A DNA stretch of 37,641 bases from Terriglobales bacterium (GCA_025927855.1 JAICKN010000007.1:1-37641); one strand, 5' to 3'; counted from the first letter of the stretch, positions 1 to 9,737 are shown. Numbers and translations: made by a program. Notes: generated by a model from the letters alone, not told the origin.

Positions 1-204
1 CGGGCTCTGCGTAAGATAAAGGAATACGCCTTATTCGCGAGTTCGAAAATTCATTTGGCGTCCATCAGTTGATCCGGTCTGGCTTGTTCCAATCCCCGTA
101 GAGGCGATTTATATTTGCTGTTCTTCTGCTTCCCACTCTGCTATTTTTTTCCAAAATTCTTCGCTGATTTTTCCGTTCGCTTTGTCCAGAAGCATCATGC
201 GAAG
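1..204 (-). pseudogene. Degenerate C-terminal fragment of a large serine site-specific recombinase
   Basis: Minus-strand translation reads ..EELRMMLLDKANGKISEEFWKKIAEWEAEEQQI*, then in a shifted frame SPLRGLEQARPDQLMDAK*IFELANKAYSF, then after another shift YLTQSP. This matches my recollection of the recombinase pattern (YLDKLDGKISEEFW..EW..EEQQ..LLDAK.IFELANKAYFLYLTQSP), with stops and frameshifts. Confidence 0.7.
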
Positions 205-1529
205 TTCTTCGATGCAAAGCTAGTCTTGCGCAAAATACGAACATCGGCGAAAGAGTAGAATGCGATCAACAAATATGCGAGTAAGGGAATGACGTAGGCT
301 GCCGCCATACCGCCGGAATTGAGAGATATCAGGCCCATGACCGGCGTGAGCACCGCGCCGCCTACAATTGACATCACGATTAACGAGCCTGCGAGTTTGG
401 TGTTCGCGCCCAGGCCACGGATTCCCTGGGCAAAGATCGTTGGGAACATCAAGGACATGAAGAAACTAGTAAGCACCAGGGCATAGACCCCAAGCCAGCC
501 GGGCAACAACACGCCGACGGCAGCTAATCCCACGTTGAGGACCGCGTACAAAGTCATCAGCGCGCTGGGATTGACAAAGCGCATCAGCCAGGCAGAAAAG
601 AAGCGGCCGATTCCAAACAGGACCAGGCTTCCGGTCAGAAGATATCCGGCAAGTTTCTCCGGGGCGTGCACGTAAGTCTGGATGTAAGGAATTAAATAGC
701 TCCATGTTCCCACCTGCGCGCCCACGTAGGCGAATTGGGCCGCGACAGCCAGCAGGAAATGACGATGATGCAGGAGTTCGGTGAACCGTCCGCCATGTGA
801 CTCGGCCTTTTCGGCTTCGCGCAATGCGGAAGGAAACCGCGTTGCCGCGATCAACAGCAACATGAGAAATGTGATGACGCTTAAAACGACATACGGCGCG
901 ACCACGCGCATGGTTTCGGAGTGCAGATAGGCGGTGTATTCGTGCTTAGCTTGGAGCAGCGCAACCTGGTCGGGGCGCAGTTCGATTCCAGAAAAAATGA
1001 ATACGGTCCCCACAAGAGCCCCGGTAACCGAGCCGAGCGGATTGAATGCCTGCGCCAGATTCAGGCGGCGCGCCGCCGTCCGCGGATCGCCTAACTGGGC
1101 GATGAAAGGATTGGAAGCGGTTTCAAGAAAAGACAAGCCGCTGGCAATGACGAACAATGCAGAGAGAAAAAGCGAGTAACGCGCGGCAAGAGCGGCGGGC
1201 CAGAACAACAGGCAGCCAAGAGAGAAGAGCGCCAATCCAATGAGAAATCCGGATTTGTAGCCCCACTTGCGCATGATCAGGGCTGCGGGCATCGCCAGAA
1301 CGAAATAGCCCATGTAAAACGCTGATTGAACTAAGCCTCCCTCAAACCGCGTCATGACAAATGACTTCATGAACTGGCGAATGAGGACATCGTTCAGGTT
1401 GTTGGGAATGGCCCACAGAAAAAACAGCGCGGTGATGAGCGCGAAGAGCAAGCCGTATCCCTGCGGAATAAGCCGAGGCTGGCTCTGCCCCGTTCCGGTT
1501 TGCTTCTCTGAATTGAACGCAGTTTCCAT
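195..1529 (-). CDS. fucP: MFS sugar transporter, L-fucose:H+ symporter (FucP) family
   Basis: 12-TM MFS protein with FucP-like 'FFLWAIPNNLNDVLIRQFMKSF' and 'GLSFLETASNPFIAQLG' motifs; located in a fucose gene cluster. Confidence 0.87.
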   Translation of the reverse strand: METAFNSEKQTGTGQSQPRLIPQGYGLLFALITALFFLWAIPNNLNDVLIRQFMKSFVMTRFEGGLVQSAFYMGYFVLAMPAALIMRKWGYKSGFLIGLALFSLGCLLFWPAALAARYSLFLSALFVIASGLSFLETASNPFIAQLGDPRTAARRLNLAQAFNPLGSVTGALVGTVFIFSGIELRPDQVALLQAKHEYTAYLHSETMRVVAPYVVLSVITFLMLLLIAATRFPSALREAEKAESHGGRFTELLHHRHFLLAVAAQFAYVGAQVGTWSYLIPYIQTYVHAPEKLAGYLLTGSLVLFGIGRFFSAWLMRFVNPSALMTLYAVLNVGLAAVGVLLPGWLGVYALVLTSFFMSLMFPTIFAQGIRGLGANTKLAGSLIVMSIVGGAVLTPVMGLISLNSGGMAAAYVIPLLAYLLIAFYSFADVRILRKTSFASKNFA

Positions 1530-1556
1530 TGTTTGAACCCTGCCTATGCGTAATAC

Positions 1557-2570
1557 CTATGACAACGAAACCATGATCTTCGTAAACCGGTCGGGATGAG
1601 CATCCCACTCCGCCAGAATTGCCGGCGCTTCCTCTAATCGCACAACGGAACTGATGGTTGCATCTGCAGGAAACCGGTCCTGCTCGAGCATCGCAATGAC
1701 TTCCTTGAAGTCAGGAGGAAGCGCATTGCGCGAGCCCATAATATCGAGTTCCTTCTGAACAAAAAATTGAGTTTCATAGCTCACCAGCTCCTTGGCATAG
1801 CCGATATAAACCACGCGTCCTGTATAAGCCACAAGATCAACTGCCGCACGAAACGTCTCCGGATGGCCAACTGCCTCAATGACCACTTGCGGGCCAAGTC
1901 CATTGGTGAGTTCGCGAAGTACCGCTCCAACATCCTGCTTGCGCGAGTTGATCACGTGCTGCGCTCCTGCTTTGCGTGATGTTTCGAGCTTTCCGTCATC
2001 AACATCAATGGCGATGGTGGTGGATCCCCGGAACGCTGAGGCGGCGACGGCCCCCAATCCTACGCCTCCGCAGCCGAAAATTGCGACTGTGTCCGACGAG
2101 CGAACGCGCCCACGGGATACCGCATGGCATCCGACGGTGAGCGGCTCAACCAGGCAAAGCTTCTGGAGACTCAGGCGCGCGAGATATAGTTTCTCAACCG
2201 GCACGGAAATAAATTCCGCCAGCGCGCCGTTCCGCTGCACTCCCAACGTCTGGTTGAACTGGCAAGCGTTGCACCGGTTGTTGCGGCAAGCCGCGCATTC
2301 TCCGCAGCTCGTGTAAGGCGACAAAGTTACGTCCTTTCCAACCGAAAGTCCCAGGCGGTTCTCCACAATTTCGGTAATGGTCGCGGCGATCTCATGCCCC
2401 GGAATGCGCGGATATGAAACCAGAGGGTTGCGGCCACGGTAGGAATTTAAATCTGTTCCGCACAGCCCGACGTAACGCACCCGCAACAGGGCGTCCCCTG
2501 CTTGTCGCGACGGAGCCGGAACTTCCTCGACCTTCACTGAGCCAGGCCCGTGCATGACGAGAGCTTTCAT
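1557..2570 (-). CDS. Zinc-dependent alcohol dehydrogenase (RspB/LgoD-like MDR)
   Basis: CGTD, GHE and structural-Zn CGECAACRNNRCNAC motifs; GCGGVGLGA Rossmann motif; 4-bp ATGA overlap with the upstream gene. Confidence 0.85.
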   Translation of the reverse strand: MKALVMHGPGSVKVEEVPAPSRQAGDALLRVRYVGLCGTDLNSYRGRNPLVSYPRIPGHEIAATITEIVENRLGLSVGKDVTLSPYTSCGECAACRNNRCNACQFNQTLGVQRNGALAEFISVPVEKLYLARLSLQKLCLVEPLTVGCHAVSRGRVRSSDTVAIFGCGGVGLGAVAASAFRGSTTIAIDVDDGKLETSRKAGAQHVINSRKQDVGAVLRELTNGLGPQVVIEAVGHPETFRAAVDLVAYTGRVVYIGYAKELVSYETQFFVQKELDIMGSRNALPPDFKEVIAMLEQDRFPADATISSVVRLEEAPAILAEWDAHPDRFTKIMVSLS

Positions 2571-3424
2571 CGCGCCACATCCTTAAGCCTGTAGGTTTCG
2601 ACGGCGTTGCCGCCGAGAACGGCATTCCGTTCATCGTCGGACAATTCAGAAAGCAGCATTTGCAGTGTCTCCCACCACAATTTATATCCGCAAGCAAGGG
2701 TGCAGACAGGCCAATCCGAGCCGGCTAAAATCCGCCGAGGCCCGAAAGCCTCAAGAGCAATTTCGACATAAGGGCGGAGATCGTCAACTTTCCATCCGCT
2801 CCAATCTGCCTCTGTGACTAAGCCGCTGAGCTTGCAACTGACGTGCGGACGTTCAGCGAGCGAGCGCATGTGCTCCCTCCACGGCGATATTTCGGCGGCG
2901 CGAATCTTGGGCTTTGCCAGATGGTCCACGACAAATCTCTGATGAGGATGCCGGTCGACAAATTGGACCGCCTTTGGGAGATGGTGCTCATAAATCAAGA
3001 TGTCGTACACGAGGTCTTTGCCTTTGAGCAGGCTTATGCCGCGGTTAAAATCATCGTGCAGCATGAACGTTTCGTCCGGCTCGTCCTGTAGAACGTGCCG
3101 CAAGCCTCGAAATTTCCGATGCTCACTAAGCCTGTCTAGCTGCGAAGAAAAATTGGCGCTGGCTATCGGCGCCCACCCAACCACCCCTGCGAGGCACGAA
3201 TTCTCCGCCGCCAATTCCAGAAGCCATTCCGTTTCTTCCAATGTCTGACGCGCCTGCACCGCGATTGACCCGTGCACTCCGGAAGATGTCATCTCAGCGT
3301 GCAGGTGTGAAGGCAAAAAATCCCGGCGGAGCACACTCATGCGCTCATCAATCCATTCATACCCCTGGGGCGAATATTTCCAGAAATGCTGATGCGCGTC
3401 AATGTACTTAGTCACAGTTTTCAA
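2567..3424 (-). CDS. Amidohydrolase family (COG3618), probable L-fuconolactonase
   Basis: N-terminal YIDAHQHFW, VVDHLAKP and GSDWPVC motifs; overlaps the neighbouring ORFs as in an operon. Confidence 0.82.
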   Translation of the reverse strand: MKTVTKYIDAHQHFWKYSPQGYEWIDERMSVLRRDFLPSHLHAEMTSSGVHGSIAVQARQTLEETEWLLELAAENSCLAGVVGWAPIASANFSSQLDRLSEHRKFRGLRHVLQDEPDETFMLHDDFNRGISLLKGKDLVYDILIYEHHLPKAVQFVDRHPHQRFVVDHLAKPKIRAAEISPWREHMRSLAERPHVSCKLSGLVTEADWSGWKVDDLRPYVEIALEAFGPRRILAGSDWPVCTLACGYKLWWETLQMLLSELSDDERNAVLGGNAVETYRLKDVAR

Positions 3425-4388
3425 GTGTCCCTGAAGGCCATTGCATATTTGAGACAGGGGCCAGGATAGTTTTTATTTGCCGCATTAAGTCACGGTCGGG
3501 TGAATTCCTGTAAGCGCGCAGATTGCGGCCGACCTCTTCGGGGCTTGCCATGCCTACCAAGGTTGTCGTTACCCGCGGATAATCCAGGCAAAATTGAAGG
3601 GCAATTTCTGCCAGGTCCACACCACGCATCCGGCAGAATGACTGCGCTTCTTTAACGGCCAGCCGTACCTTCAAAGGGGCTGGATGCCACTCAGGGGCTT
3701 CGCGCTCCGTTAGCATTCCCATATGAAGGGGCGAAGCATTGATAACTCCAATGGCAAGCTTTTCTGCAAAGGGCATGAGAACAGTATCCATGTCATCAAT
3801 AAGAAGGTTGTAATGACAATAGCTCAGAATGCAGTCCACCGGCGCCTTCTCTGCAATATGCATTAAGACCTTCAGCGGATAGCCAGATATCCCAACATAG
3901 CGAACTTTGCCCTGCCGCTGCAGACTCCGCATTGCCGGAATGGTTTCATTGACAATCTGTTCCGCGTGGCCGAACTCCACATCGTGGGCAAGCCATAGGT
4001 CTATGTAGTCAGTGCGAAGCCGCCGCAGCGATTCTTCAATACTTAAGCGAATACGCGAGGCAGAGAAATCGAATTGCTCAACGCCATAGCGCCCACATTT
4101 TGTCGTAAGAACCACGCGGTCCCGCTTCCCTAAAAGCGCCTGCCCCAAACGCTCTTCAGCCAGCGTCAAACCATAGTATGGAGAAACATCAAAGAAATTG
4201 ATTCCTTCGTCTATTGCCAAATGTACCGCCCGCGTGCCTTCTTCGGCATCAATGGGACCAAACGCATTGCCGAGCGGCGAGGCACCGAAACCAATCGCGG
4301 AAATTTGCAAGTCGGTTTGACCCACTTGGCGGTATTCCAGGCGAGAACTTCTGTTCATTTTGTCATTGAGAATTTTGGAATCTGACAT
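3408..4388 (-). CDS. Aldo/keto reductase, probable L-fucose dehydrogenase
   Basis: AKR fold motifs: GFGASPLGNAFG, FFDVSPYYG, LTTKCGRYG, DYIDLWLAHDVEF; context next to the lactonase gene. Confidence 0.82.
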   Translation of the reverse strand: MSDSKILNDKMNRSSRLEYRQVGQTDLQISAIGFGASPLGNAFGPIDAEEGTRAVHLAIDEGINFFDVSPYYGLTLAEERLGQALLGKRDRVVLTTKCGRYGVEQFDFSASRIRLSIEESLRRLRTDYIDLWLAHDVEFGHAEQIVNETIPAMRSLQRQGKVRYVGISGYPLKVLMHIAEKAPVDCILSYCHYNLLIDDMDTVLMPFAEKLAIGVINASPLHMGMLTEREAPEWHPAPLKVRLAVKEAQSFCRMRGVDLAEIALQFCLDYPRVTTTLVGMASPEEVGRNLRAYRNSPDRDLMRQIKTILAPVSNMQWPSGTLENCD

Positions 4389-4441
4389 GAGGTTCGCGAG
4401 AGCGCCGGAGATTCAATAGCGCAAATATAACTAAAAGTCAT

Positions 4442-4461
4442 CGGTAAAGTAAACCTTACCG
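4442..4461. promoter_or_regulatory. Inverted repeat CGGTAA-N8-TTACCG upstream of the fucose catabolic operon
   Basis: CGGTAAAGTAAACCTTACCG; perfect 6-bp arms, 54 bp upstream of the AKR start codon. Confidence 0.45.
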
Positions 4462-4579
4462 TAGCTCGGTCTTTAGTGGTCTTCAGCCGCTCAAAATGCC
4501 CTCAACTCCCATGGAAGCAAAATTTGTGCTTTCAGTCAGGCTTTCTGTTATTACAGCGCTCATGGCGACGGCGTTCCGC

Positions 4580-4969
4580 TTAGCTCGATTCTAGAATCAT
4601 GTTCGAATACTGGGTCGTGTCAGCGGTGCGGATCAGACCGATCGCCTGTGGTACTCGCTTCCTGAATTCCACGTGCGGTTCGTAGCGAATCTCCAATCCT
4701 GCTGTCGCTTCGGCAAACCGATTGATTACCGCGGCAGAATTTTGCTGCCGGAATTCTTCCGCCATCATGATTGCGCCGATGACGAAGTTCGAGCGGATGG
4801 CTTGGAATACATCCAGCACTCGGGGAATATCGTCTACCAAAGCGAGGTCAATTGTTTCTATTGTGGGCCAAAAGGGAAATCCGCGATCCGCAATAACCAA
4901 TGTATTCGTATGGCGCACTCTGCTAAGAAGCGAATTGATCTGGGGGTTAAGAATTCCTTGGCGGAGCAA
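4580..4969 (-). CDS. fucU: RbsD/FucU family sugar mutarotase (probable L-fucose mutarotase)
   Basis: LxxG(I)LNPQI..L....HTNTLVIADRGFP and C-terminal 'IRTADTTQYSNMIL' are typical of RbsD/FucU. TTG start preceded by AAGGAG. Confidence 0.82.
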   Translation of the reverse strand: MLRQGILNPQINSLLSRVRHTNTLVIADRGFPFWPTIETIDLALVDDIPRVLDVFQAIRSNFVIGAIMMAEEFRQQNSAAVINRFAEATAGLEIRYEPHVEFRKRVPQAIGLIRTADTTQYSNMILESS

Positions 4970-5021
4970 TCAGTCTCCTTGTCAAAGCGGATGCGAGTAC
5001 ATCCAGAATGCTCGCTTTGGA

Positions 5022-6824
5022 TTATGCCAAACTTACTTTGAGCGCGGCCGCATAATCCACCTTGGGCCGATAGTGGCGCGGTAGCTCTACCTGCAGGCTT
5101 TCGCTCTGCTGCTTCCATTTCAGCTTCTCGCCCGTGCCTAAAAGCTCCACGTGAGCCACTTTGCCTGGCTGCGTGGCCGCCGCGAGCCCCAAAGAGCGCA
5201 CAGCAATCGGTTTCTCCGGCAATCCCAAAACAAGCGCGTAAACTACGTCATTCTTCTTGTTGCGCGTGAACCGGATGTCCTCAGCCCCCAATGTGCTAAT
5301 GCTATTTCCCTGGAAAGAGCCGCTTTTAATGCTGTTCGGGCCTTCACCATAAATTTTCCACGGGCGTGTCTCGTAAATGGCCTCGCCATTCACCTGCATC
5401 CACGCGGTAACGCCGTCGAGCACGGCAATTTCTTTTGAATCAATCGTGCCGTCAGGCCGCCCCGGCACGTTCAGAATAAATGTGCCATTCTTGCTTACGG
5501 TATCAATGAGCCAGTGAACGACATCGCGGGGAGGCAAATAGCCGCCGTACTCACCCGCCTTTTCATAAAGAGAGCGGTTGTAGTGCCACTGGCCAATGCA
5601 GGTTTCCGACTGCCACGGATATTGCATGATTCCGCTGGTAAGTCCGCGTTCGTAATCCGCCACCACCGCTTTGGCCAGGCGGTCGGGAACATCCTTCACG
5701 TTCAGGACGGCTTCCATTCGACCACGCGTTTTAAGGTTGTGGTTATAGAAATACGCGCCTACATTCATTCCGCCCCAGCCCAACGGCAACAGCGAGTTAT
5801 CAAAATAGAGAAGGTCGGGATCATGCTGGTCAACCAGGTCACGTGTGCGGTCGTAAAAATTTTTAACGTAGGAAGCTTCAGGGAGGGCATCGAACGGGTG
5901 CTTCACGCTGTACAAACGTTGCGGATCAAGCCCTTGCCACCATTGATTTGTGCCTTCGGCCGCAGTTAGATCGCCGTCGTAAGGCACGCCCGCGAGCGCA
6001 CCAGTTTTGTCCGCGCCATGCGACGGTTGAAACCACCACCAATTGCGCGCCTGATGCACCGTCACCCCGACGCGCAGTCCTTGTTTGCGCGCCGCTGCCG
6101 CCCAGCCGCCAATCACATCGCGATGCGGGCCGATGGCAGATGCATTCCACGGATGGTGCTTCGAGTTCCATGCGTCGAAGCCGTCATGGTGATTGGCCAA
6201 GGCAATGAAGATTTTTGCGCCCGCGTTTTTGTAGCGCGTAATGAGGTCATCAGGCTCCCAGTTCAATAGCGTCCACTGAGCGCACAGGTCTTTGTATCCG
6301 AAGCGCGAGGGCGGGCCGTAATGGGTGAGATGAAATTGGTTTTGCCGGTTGCCCTCAATATACAAATTGCGCGCATACCAATCGCCGTCTTCCGGCACAC
6401 ACTGGGGGCTCCAATGAGCCCAGATGCCGAATTTTGCGTCTTGATACCATTCCGGCGCGTCATATCGCAGCAACGAATCCCATGTGGGTGCGTAAGGCCC
6501 GTCGCCAGCCAACCCAGATAGAGGAGATTCCATGGGCACTCCATCCCATGATCCTCCCGCGATGGGTAATGCAGGCGGCTTTCCCCATGCAGTGGGCTTC
6601 CAATCCGCGTTATCGAGCTTCGATTGGACAATTGCGCCATTGCTTACCTGATAGAAAGTTCTTTTTTCGGGAGGCAATGCACAGAACTGCGCATAATCCA
6701 GACTGGGGGTAGCAAAGTCCGCCGCTGGACCCGACTGCTTGGCAGAGAGAGTTTGTCCCCATACAGGCAAGGCGCTCGATGCAGCCGAAGCTGCTAATAA
6801 TTTGCAAAAATCTCGTCGCTGCAC
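5022..6824 (-). CDS. Secreted alpha-L-fucosidase, GH29
   Basis: GH29 motifs: WYQDAKFGIWAHWSPQCVPE, YYFxNHHDGF-like 'IALANHHDGFDAWNSKH', 'DLLYFDNSLLPLG'; N-terminal RRDF twin-arginine-like signal. Confidence 0.9.
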   Translation of the reverse strand: MQRRDFCKLLAASAASSALPVWGQTLSAKQSGPAADFATPSLDYAQFCALPPEKRTFYQVSNGAIVQSKLDNADWKPTAWGKPPALPIAGGSWDGVPMESPLSGLAGDGPYAPTWDSLLRYDAPEWYQDAKFGIWAHWSPQCVPEDGDWYARNLYIEGNRQNQFHLTHYGPPSRFGYKDLCAQWTLLNWEPDDLITRYKNAGAKIFIALANHHDGFDAWNSKHHPWNASAIGPHRDVIGGWAAAARKQGLRVGVTVHQARNWWWFQPSHGADKTGALAGVPYDGDLTAAEGTNQWWQGLDPQRLYSVKHPFDALPEASYVKNFYDRTRDLVDQHDPDLLYFDNSLLPLGWGGMNVGAYFYNHNLKTRGRMEAVLNVKDVPDRLAKAVVADYERGLTSGIMQYPWQSETCIGQWHYNRSLYEKAGEYGGYLPPRDVVHWLIDTVSKNGTFILNVPGRPDGTIDSKEIAVLDGVTAWMQVNGEAIYETRPWKIYGEGPNSIKSGSFQGNSISTLGAEDIRFTRNKKNDVVYALVLGLPEKPIAVRSLGLAAATQPGKVAHVELLGTGEKLKWKQQSESLQVELPRHYRPKVDYAAALKVSLA

Positions 6825-6884
6825 TGTGATCTCCTGGTCTTAGACTGCGCACTGCTCTTTGCTTCACTTCAATTGCAAGGGAGG

Positions 6885-6913
6885 ATGTTAGCAATCCAAC
6901 ATTTATGTGTCAA
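6885..6913 (-). promoter_or_regulatory. Sigma70-like promoter of the GH29 gene
   Basis: Minus strand TTGACA (6913-6908), 17-nt spacer, TAACAT (6890-6885). Confidence 0.65.
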
Positions 6914-6929
6914 CGATACAGTTATCGTT
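6912..6929. promoter_or_regulatory. Candidate LacI-family operator 1
   Basis: AACGATA-CAGT-TATCGTT, perfect 7-bp inverted repeat overlapping the GH29 -35 box by 2 bp; shares TAACTGTATCG with operator 3 and 10/11 with operator 2. Confidence 0.7.
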
Positions 6930-7057
6930 AACCTACGATATTCTCTAGGCCATCTCTCTCATTCGCGTGTTGACGCAATCCCGGCTTCTTCCATTTCACG
7001 GATTATTCGAGCTTCCCATAAATTCAAGGCCGCCTTTTCTACCGATTTTCCTCAGCC

Positions 7058-9649
7058 TCATGAGGGCTGAACGGGGGTAGAAATGGCATGCCCCTGATAT
7101 TCGACCGTGGCATCGGGATTCGAACTTGGCGCAATTCCTGTTCCCCGGCCCTCTCGGACGACCACAATATGAAAGGTACGGTCCTTCAGCATTCCGGGAA
7201 AGCTGCCGTTGCGGTCTGCCAGAGTGAGCGTTTTCGCCCTGTCGTCCCAATGGATGGGAATGACCGAGTAAGCTCCGTGTTCGTAGTTATAACTGTCGCC
7301 TTCATCCTCGTAGAGGGCGAAGTCGGCATCTGCTCCCGTGTAAATCCGCAGTTCTACAGGATCGGCCTTTGCCGCAGAGGATTCCACGCGCGGCCCGAGC
7401 GGAACAATGGAGCCGGCCTTGGCATAAATCGGCATCTTCTCAAGCGGAGCTTCCGCTGTAATGCTTTGACCGCCACTAAGGCGTTTTCCCGTCCAAAAAT
7501 CTACCCAATCACTGCCGGTGGGCAGATAAAGAGTCCGCTGTGTCGCGCCTTCATCTGTGACCGGATTGATCAACAGCGTGGGCCCGAACAGAAACTGGTC
7601 AGAAATGTTTTGGGCGCGGGGATCAGACGAGAACTCAAGAGGAAGCGACCTCATGAGCGTTTCCCCCCGATTTGTGACGCCCCAAGCTGCCGAATAGATA
7701 TATGGAAGCAGACGATACCGTAACTCGTCGTATTGGGTAAGAATGTTTTCAACCTGTGGCCCATAATTCCAAAGCTCAGCGTTTGACTGGTATCCGTGTA
7801 CGCGGAAAATAGGGCAAAACGCGCCGTACTCAAACCATCGCACGAGCAACTCATGGTACGCGTCCGAGGTGTATTGGTCGCGCGGCCGGAAGAATCCGCC
7901 GATGTCCGTAGTCCAATACGGGATTCCCGACATGCTGAAACTCAGTCCGGCAGCGATCTGCCGCCGCAGCGTCGTCCAGTTCGCGCTGATGTCACCCGAC
8001 CATGAGGCGGCAGCATTCCGCTGTTGTCCGGCGAATGCCGATCGCGTCAAAATCACCACCCGTTTTTTGTCGGTCGTTGCGCGTTGACCTTCATAGATCG
8101 CTTTTGTGACATACAAAGGATATGCATTGCGCACCGAATCGCCATCTCCTAGGAATGTTTTTCGCCCATGAAGGACGTCACCTTCCGGCTCGGAGGCATC
8201 CATCCACCAGCCGTCCATTCCATCTTGGAAGATTCCGTTCTTAAGTTCCGTCCAGAATGCCGTTTGCGCTTCGGGGTTGAAGAAATCCGTCCATGGAGTT
8301 CCGGGAATAAGAAGCGACCGGGCGCTCATTCGTTTATAAACGTCGGTATTCTCGCCGAATCTCGACCATATGGAGATCACCATGTGCAGATCGTTTGCGT
8401 GCAGTTGATCGAGCATTTCTTTGGGTTGGGGGTAGTAATCCTCGTCGAACTTCATCGCATTCCACCCATACTTGCCCCAGTACTGCCAATCCTGCACCAA
8501 AATGTCTACGGGGATCTTGCGTTTTCGAAATTCTGCTGCAATATCCAGAATTTCCTGTTGGCTATGGTAGCGTTCCCGGCACTGCCAATATCCATAGGCC
8601 CACTTCGGAAATAGGGGCGCCTCGCCGGTGAGCTGCCGATAATCAGAGATGACCCGGTTCAACTCGGGCCCATAAAAAAAGTAGTAGTCAATCGCCTGCC
8701 CGACTTCGGAGCGGAAGGTAGTCGTGTCTTGTGGAGGGCGCATCGTCAACTGAGTGCCTCCGGGCCCGCCCTTCGCTGAGACTTCGTAGTCCTTGTTCGC
8801 CTCCAGTTCCGCGAAGCCCGAGGCCGAGGTCGGAGTCCACATGTTATGCAGATCAATCACAGATTTTCCGCCCACTTTAAGCGTCAACTGTTTTTTATTG
8901 TCGCTGGTCAGGAGGAAGCCATAGGTGCCTTTTACGGTGGTAGTGAACTTGCCCTTACCGGTGATTGGATCAATGGCAATGGTTTGATCGGCAGGATTGA
9001 AGTCGGTAAGTGACGGATTGTCCCATAGAATGCCGTATCCCTCGCTTGACAACAAAAACGGAATGGAAATATTCGTATTCGCCTGGCTAAGGCGGACTGG
9101 AACTCCGCGGACATTGAAGATGCCTTCTTGATGCTGCCCCAGGCCGTACAATGCCTCGCCCGAAGGAGAAAGGAAAGTCTGCTGCACTTGCCAAACCTTG
9201 TTTTCAAAAGACGAGGGCACAGCAAATTCTCTGGCTCCGGCAGTAGGTTCGGCGAGAATGCTCTTGCCGTTCTTTGACAAGAATGTCAGCGAACCGTTTC
9301 GGTCATCAACTCGCGCTGTGATCACTGGAGTAGAAAGCGTGATGTCGTTCCTGCCGGTTCTGACGCGAAGATTCTTGGCCCGGCACGGTTGCGTGACGAT
9401 TGGAACCTTTGGCGTTGGAATGTTTGAAGCCGGGCTGACCACAACATGAAAGACGCGGTCCCCACACGATTCAATCCGCACTATTCCCGTAGATGTTCGA
9501 AATGTAATGCCATTAGGATCTTTCTGTGACTCTTTAATGGCAAATGGACGCTCATTCGCGGCGAATGCCGGTGAAATAGCACAAGCAATAAATAAAAAGA
9601 CACTGATGTATCTCTTGGCCATGGTCTGGTGTACTTTCGGTTTTTTCAT
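7058..9649 (-). CDS. Secreted GH31 alpha-xylosidase/alpha-glucosidase with PA14-like insert
   Basis: GH31 nucleophile motif DGWWMDASEPE, 'RSAFAGQQRNAAASWSGDISANW', 'GIPYWTTDIGGF'; PA14-like segment 'TVKGTYGFLLTSDNKKQLTLKVGGKSVIDLHN'; signal peptide. Confidence 0.9.
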   Translation of the reverse strand: MKKPKVHQTMAKRYISVFLFIACAISPAFAANERPFAIKESQKDPNGITFRTSTGIVRIESCGDRVFHVVVSPASNIPTPKVPIVTQPCRAKNLRVRTGRNDITLSTPVITARVDDRNGSLTFLSKNGKSILAEPTAGAREFAVPSSFENKVWQVQQTFLSPSGEALYGLGQHQEGIFNVRGVPVRLSQANTNISIPFLLSSEGYGILWDNPSLTDFNPADQTIAIDPITGKGKFTTTVKGTYGFLLTSDNKKQLTLKVGGKSVIDLHNMWTPTSASGFAELEANKDYEVSAKGGPGGTQLTMRPPQDTTTFRSEVGQAIDYYFFYGPELNRVISDYRQLTGEAPLFPKWAYGYWQCRERYHSQQEILDIAAEFRKRKIPVDILVQDWQYWGKYGWNAMKFDEDYYPQPKEMLDQLHANDLHMVISIWSRFGENTDVYKRMSARSLLIPGTPWTDFFNPEAQTAFWTELKNGIFQDGMDGWWMDASEPEGDVLHGRKTFLGDGDSVRNAYPLYVTKAIYEGQRATTDKKRVVILTRSAFAGQQRNAAASWSGDISANWTTLRRQIAAGLSFSMSGIPYWTTDIGGFFRPRDQYTSDAYHELLVRWFEYGAFCPIFRVHGYQSNAELWNYGPQVENILTQYDELRYRLLPYIYSAAWGVTNRGETLMRSLPLEFSSDPRAQNISDQFLFGPTLLINPVTDEGATQRTLYLPTGSDWVDFWTGKRLSGGQSITAEAPLEKMPIYAKAGSIVPLGPRVESSAAKADPVELRIYTGADADFALYEDEGDSYNYEHGAYSVIPIHWDDRAKTLTLADRNGSFPGMLKDRTFHIVVVREGRGTGIAPSSNPDATVEYQGHAISTPVQPS

Positions 9650-9721
9650 CTGGAAATTTCAAGCCTGCAGCGCGAGGCTTTAACTAGGCAATCGCTTTCT
9701 GCGTGTCCGGATCCTTCTAGC

Positions 9722-9737
9722 TTAACGGTATCGTTAA
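9722..9737. promoter_or_regulatory. Candidate LacI-family operator 2
   Basis: TTAACGGTATCGTTAA, perfect 6-bp arms with 4-nt centre, 73 bp upstream of the GH31 start. Confidence 0.65.

Noticed and set aside
7713-7723. CGATACCGTAA, a 10/11 match to the LacI motif
   Set aside because: Inside the GH31 coding sequence with no dyad around it; likely coding coincidence.
7088-7723. 211-aa plus-strand ORF
   Set aside because: Antisense shadow of GH31.
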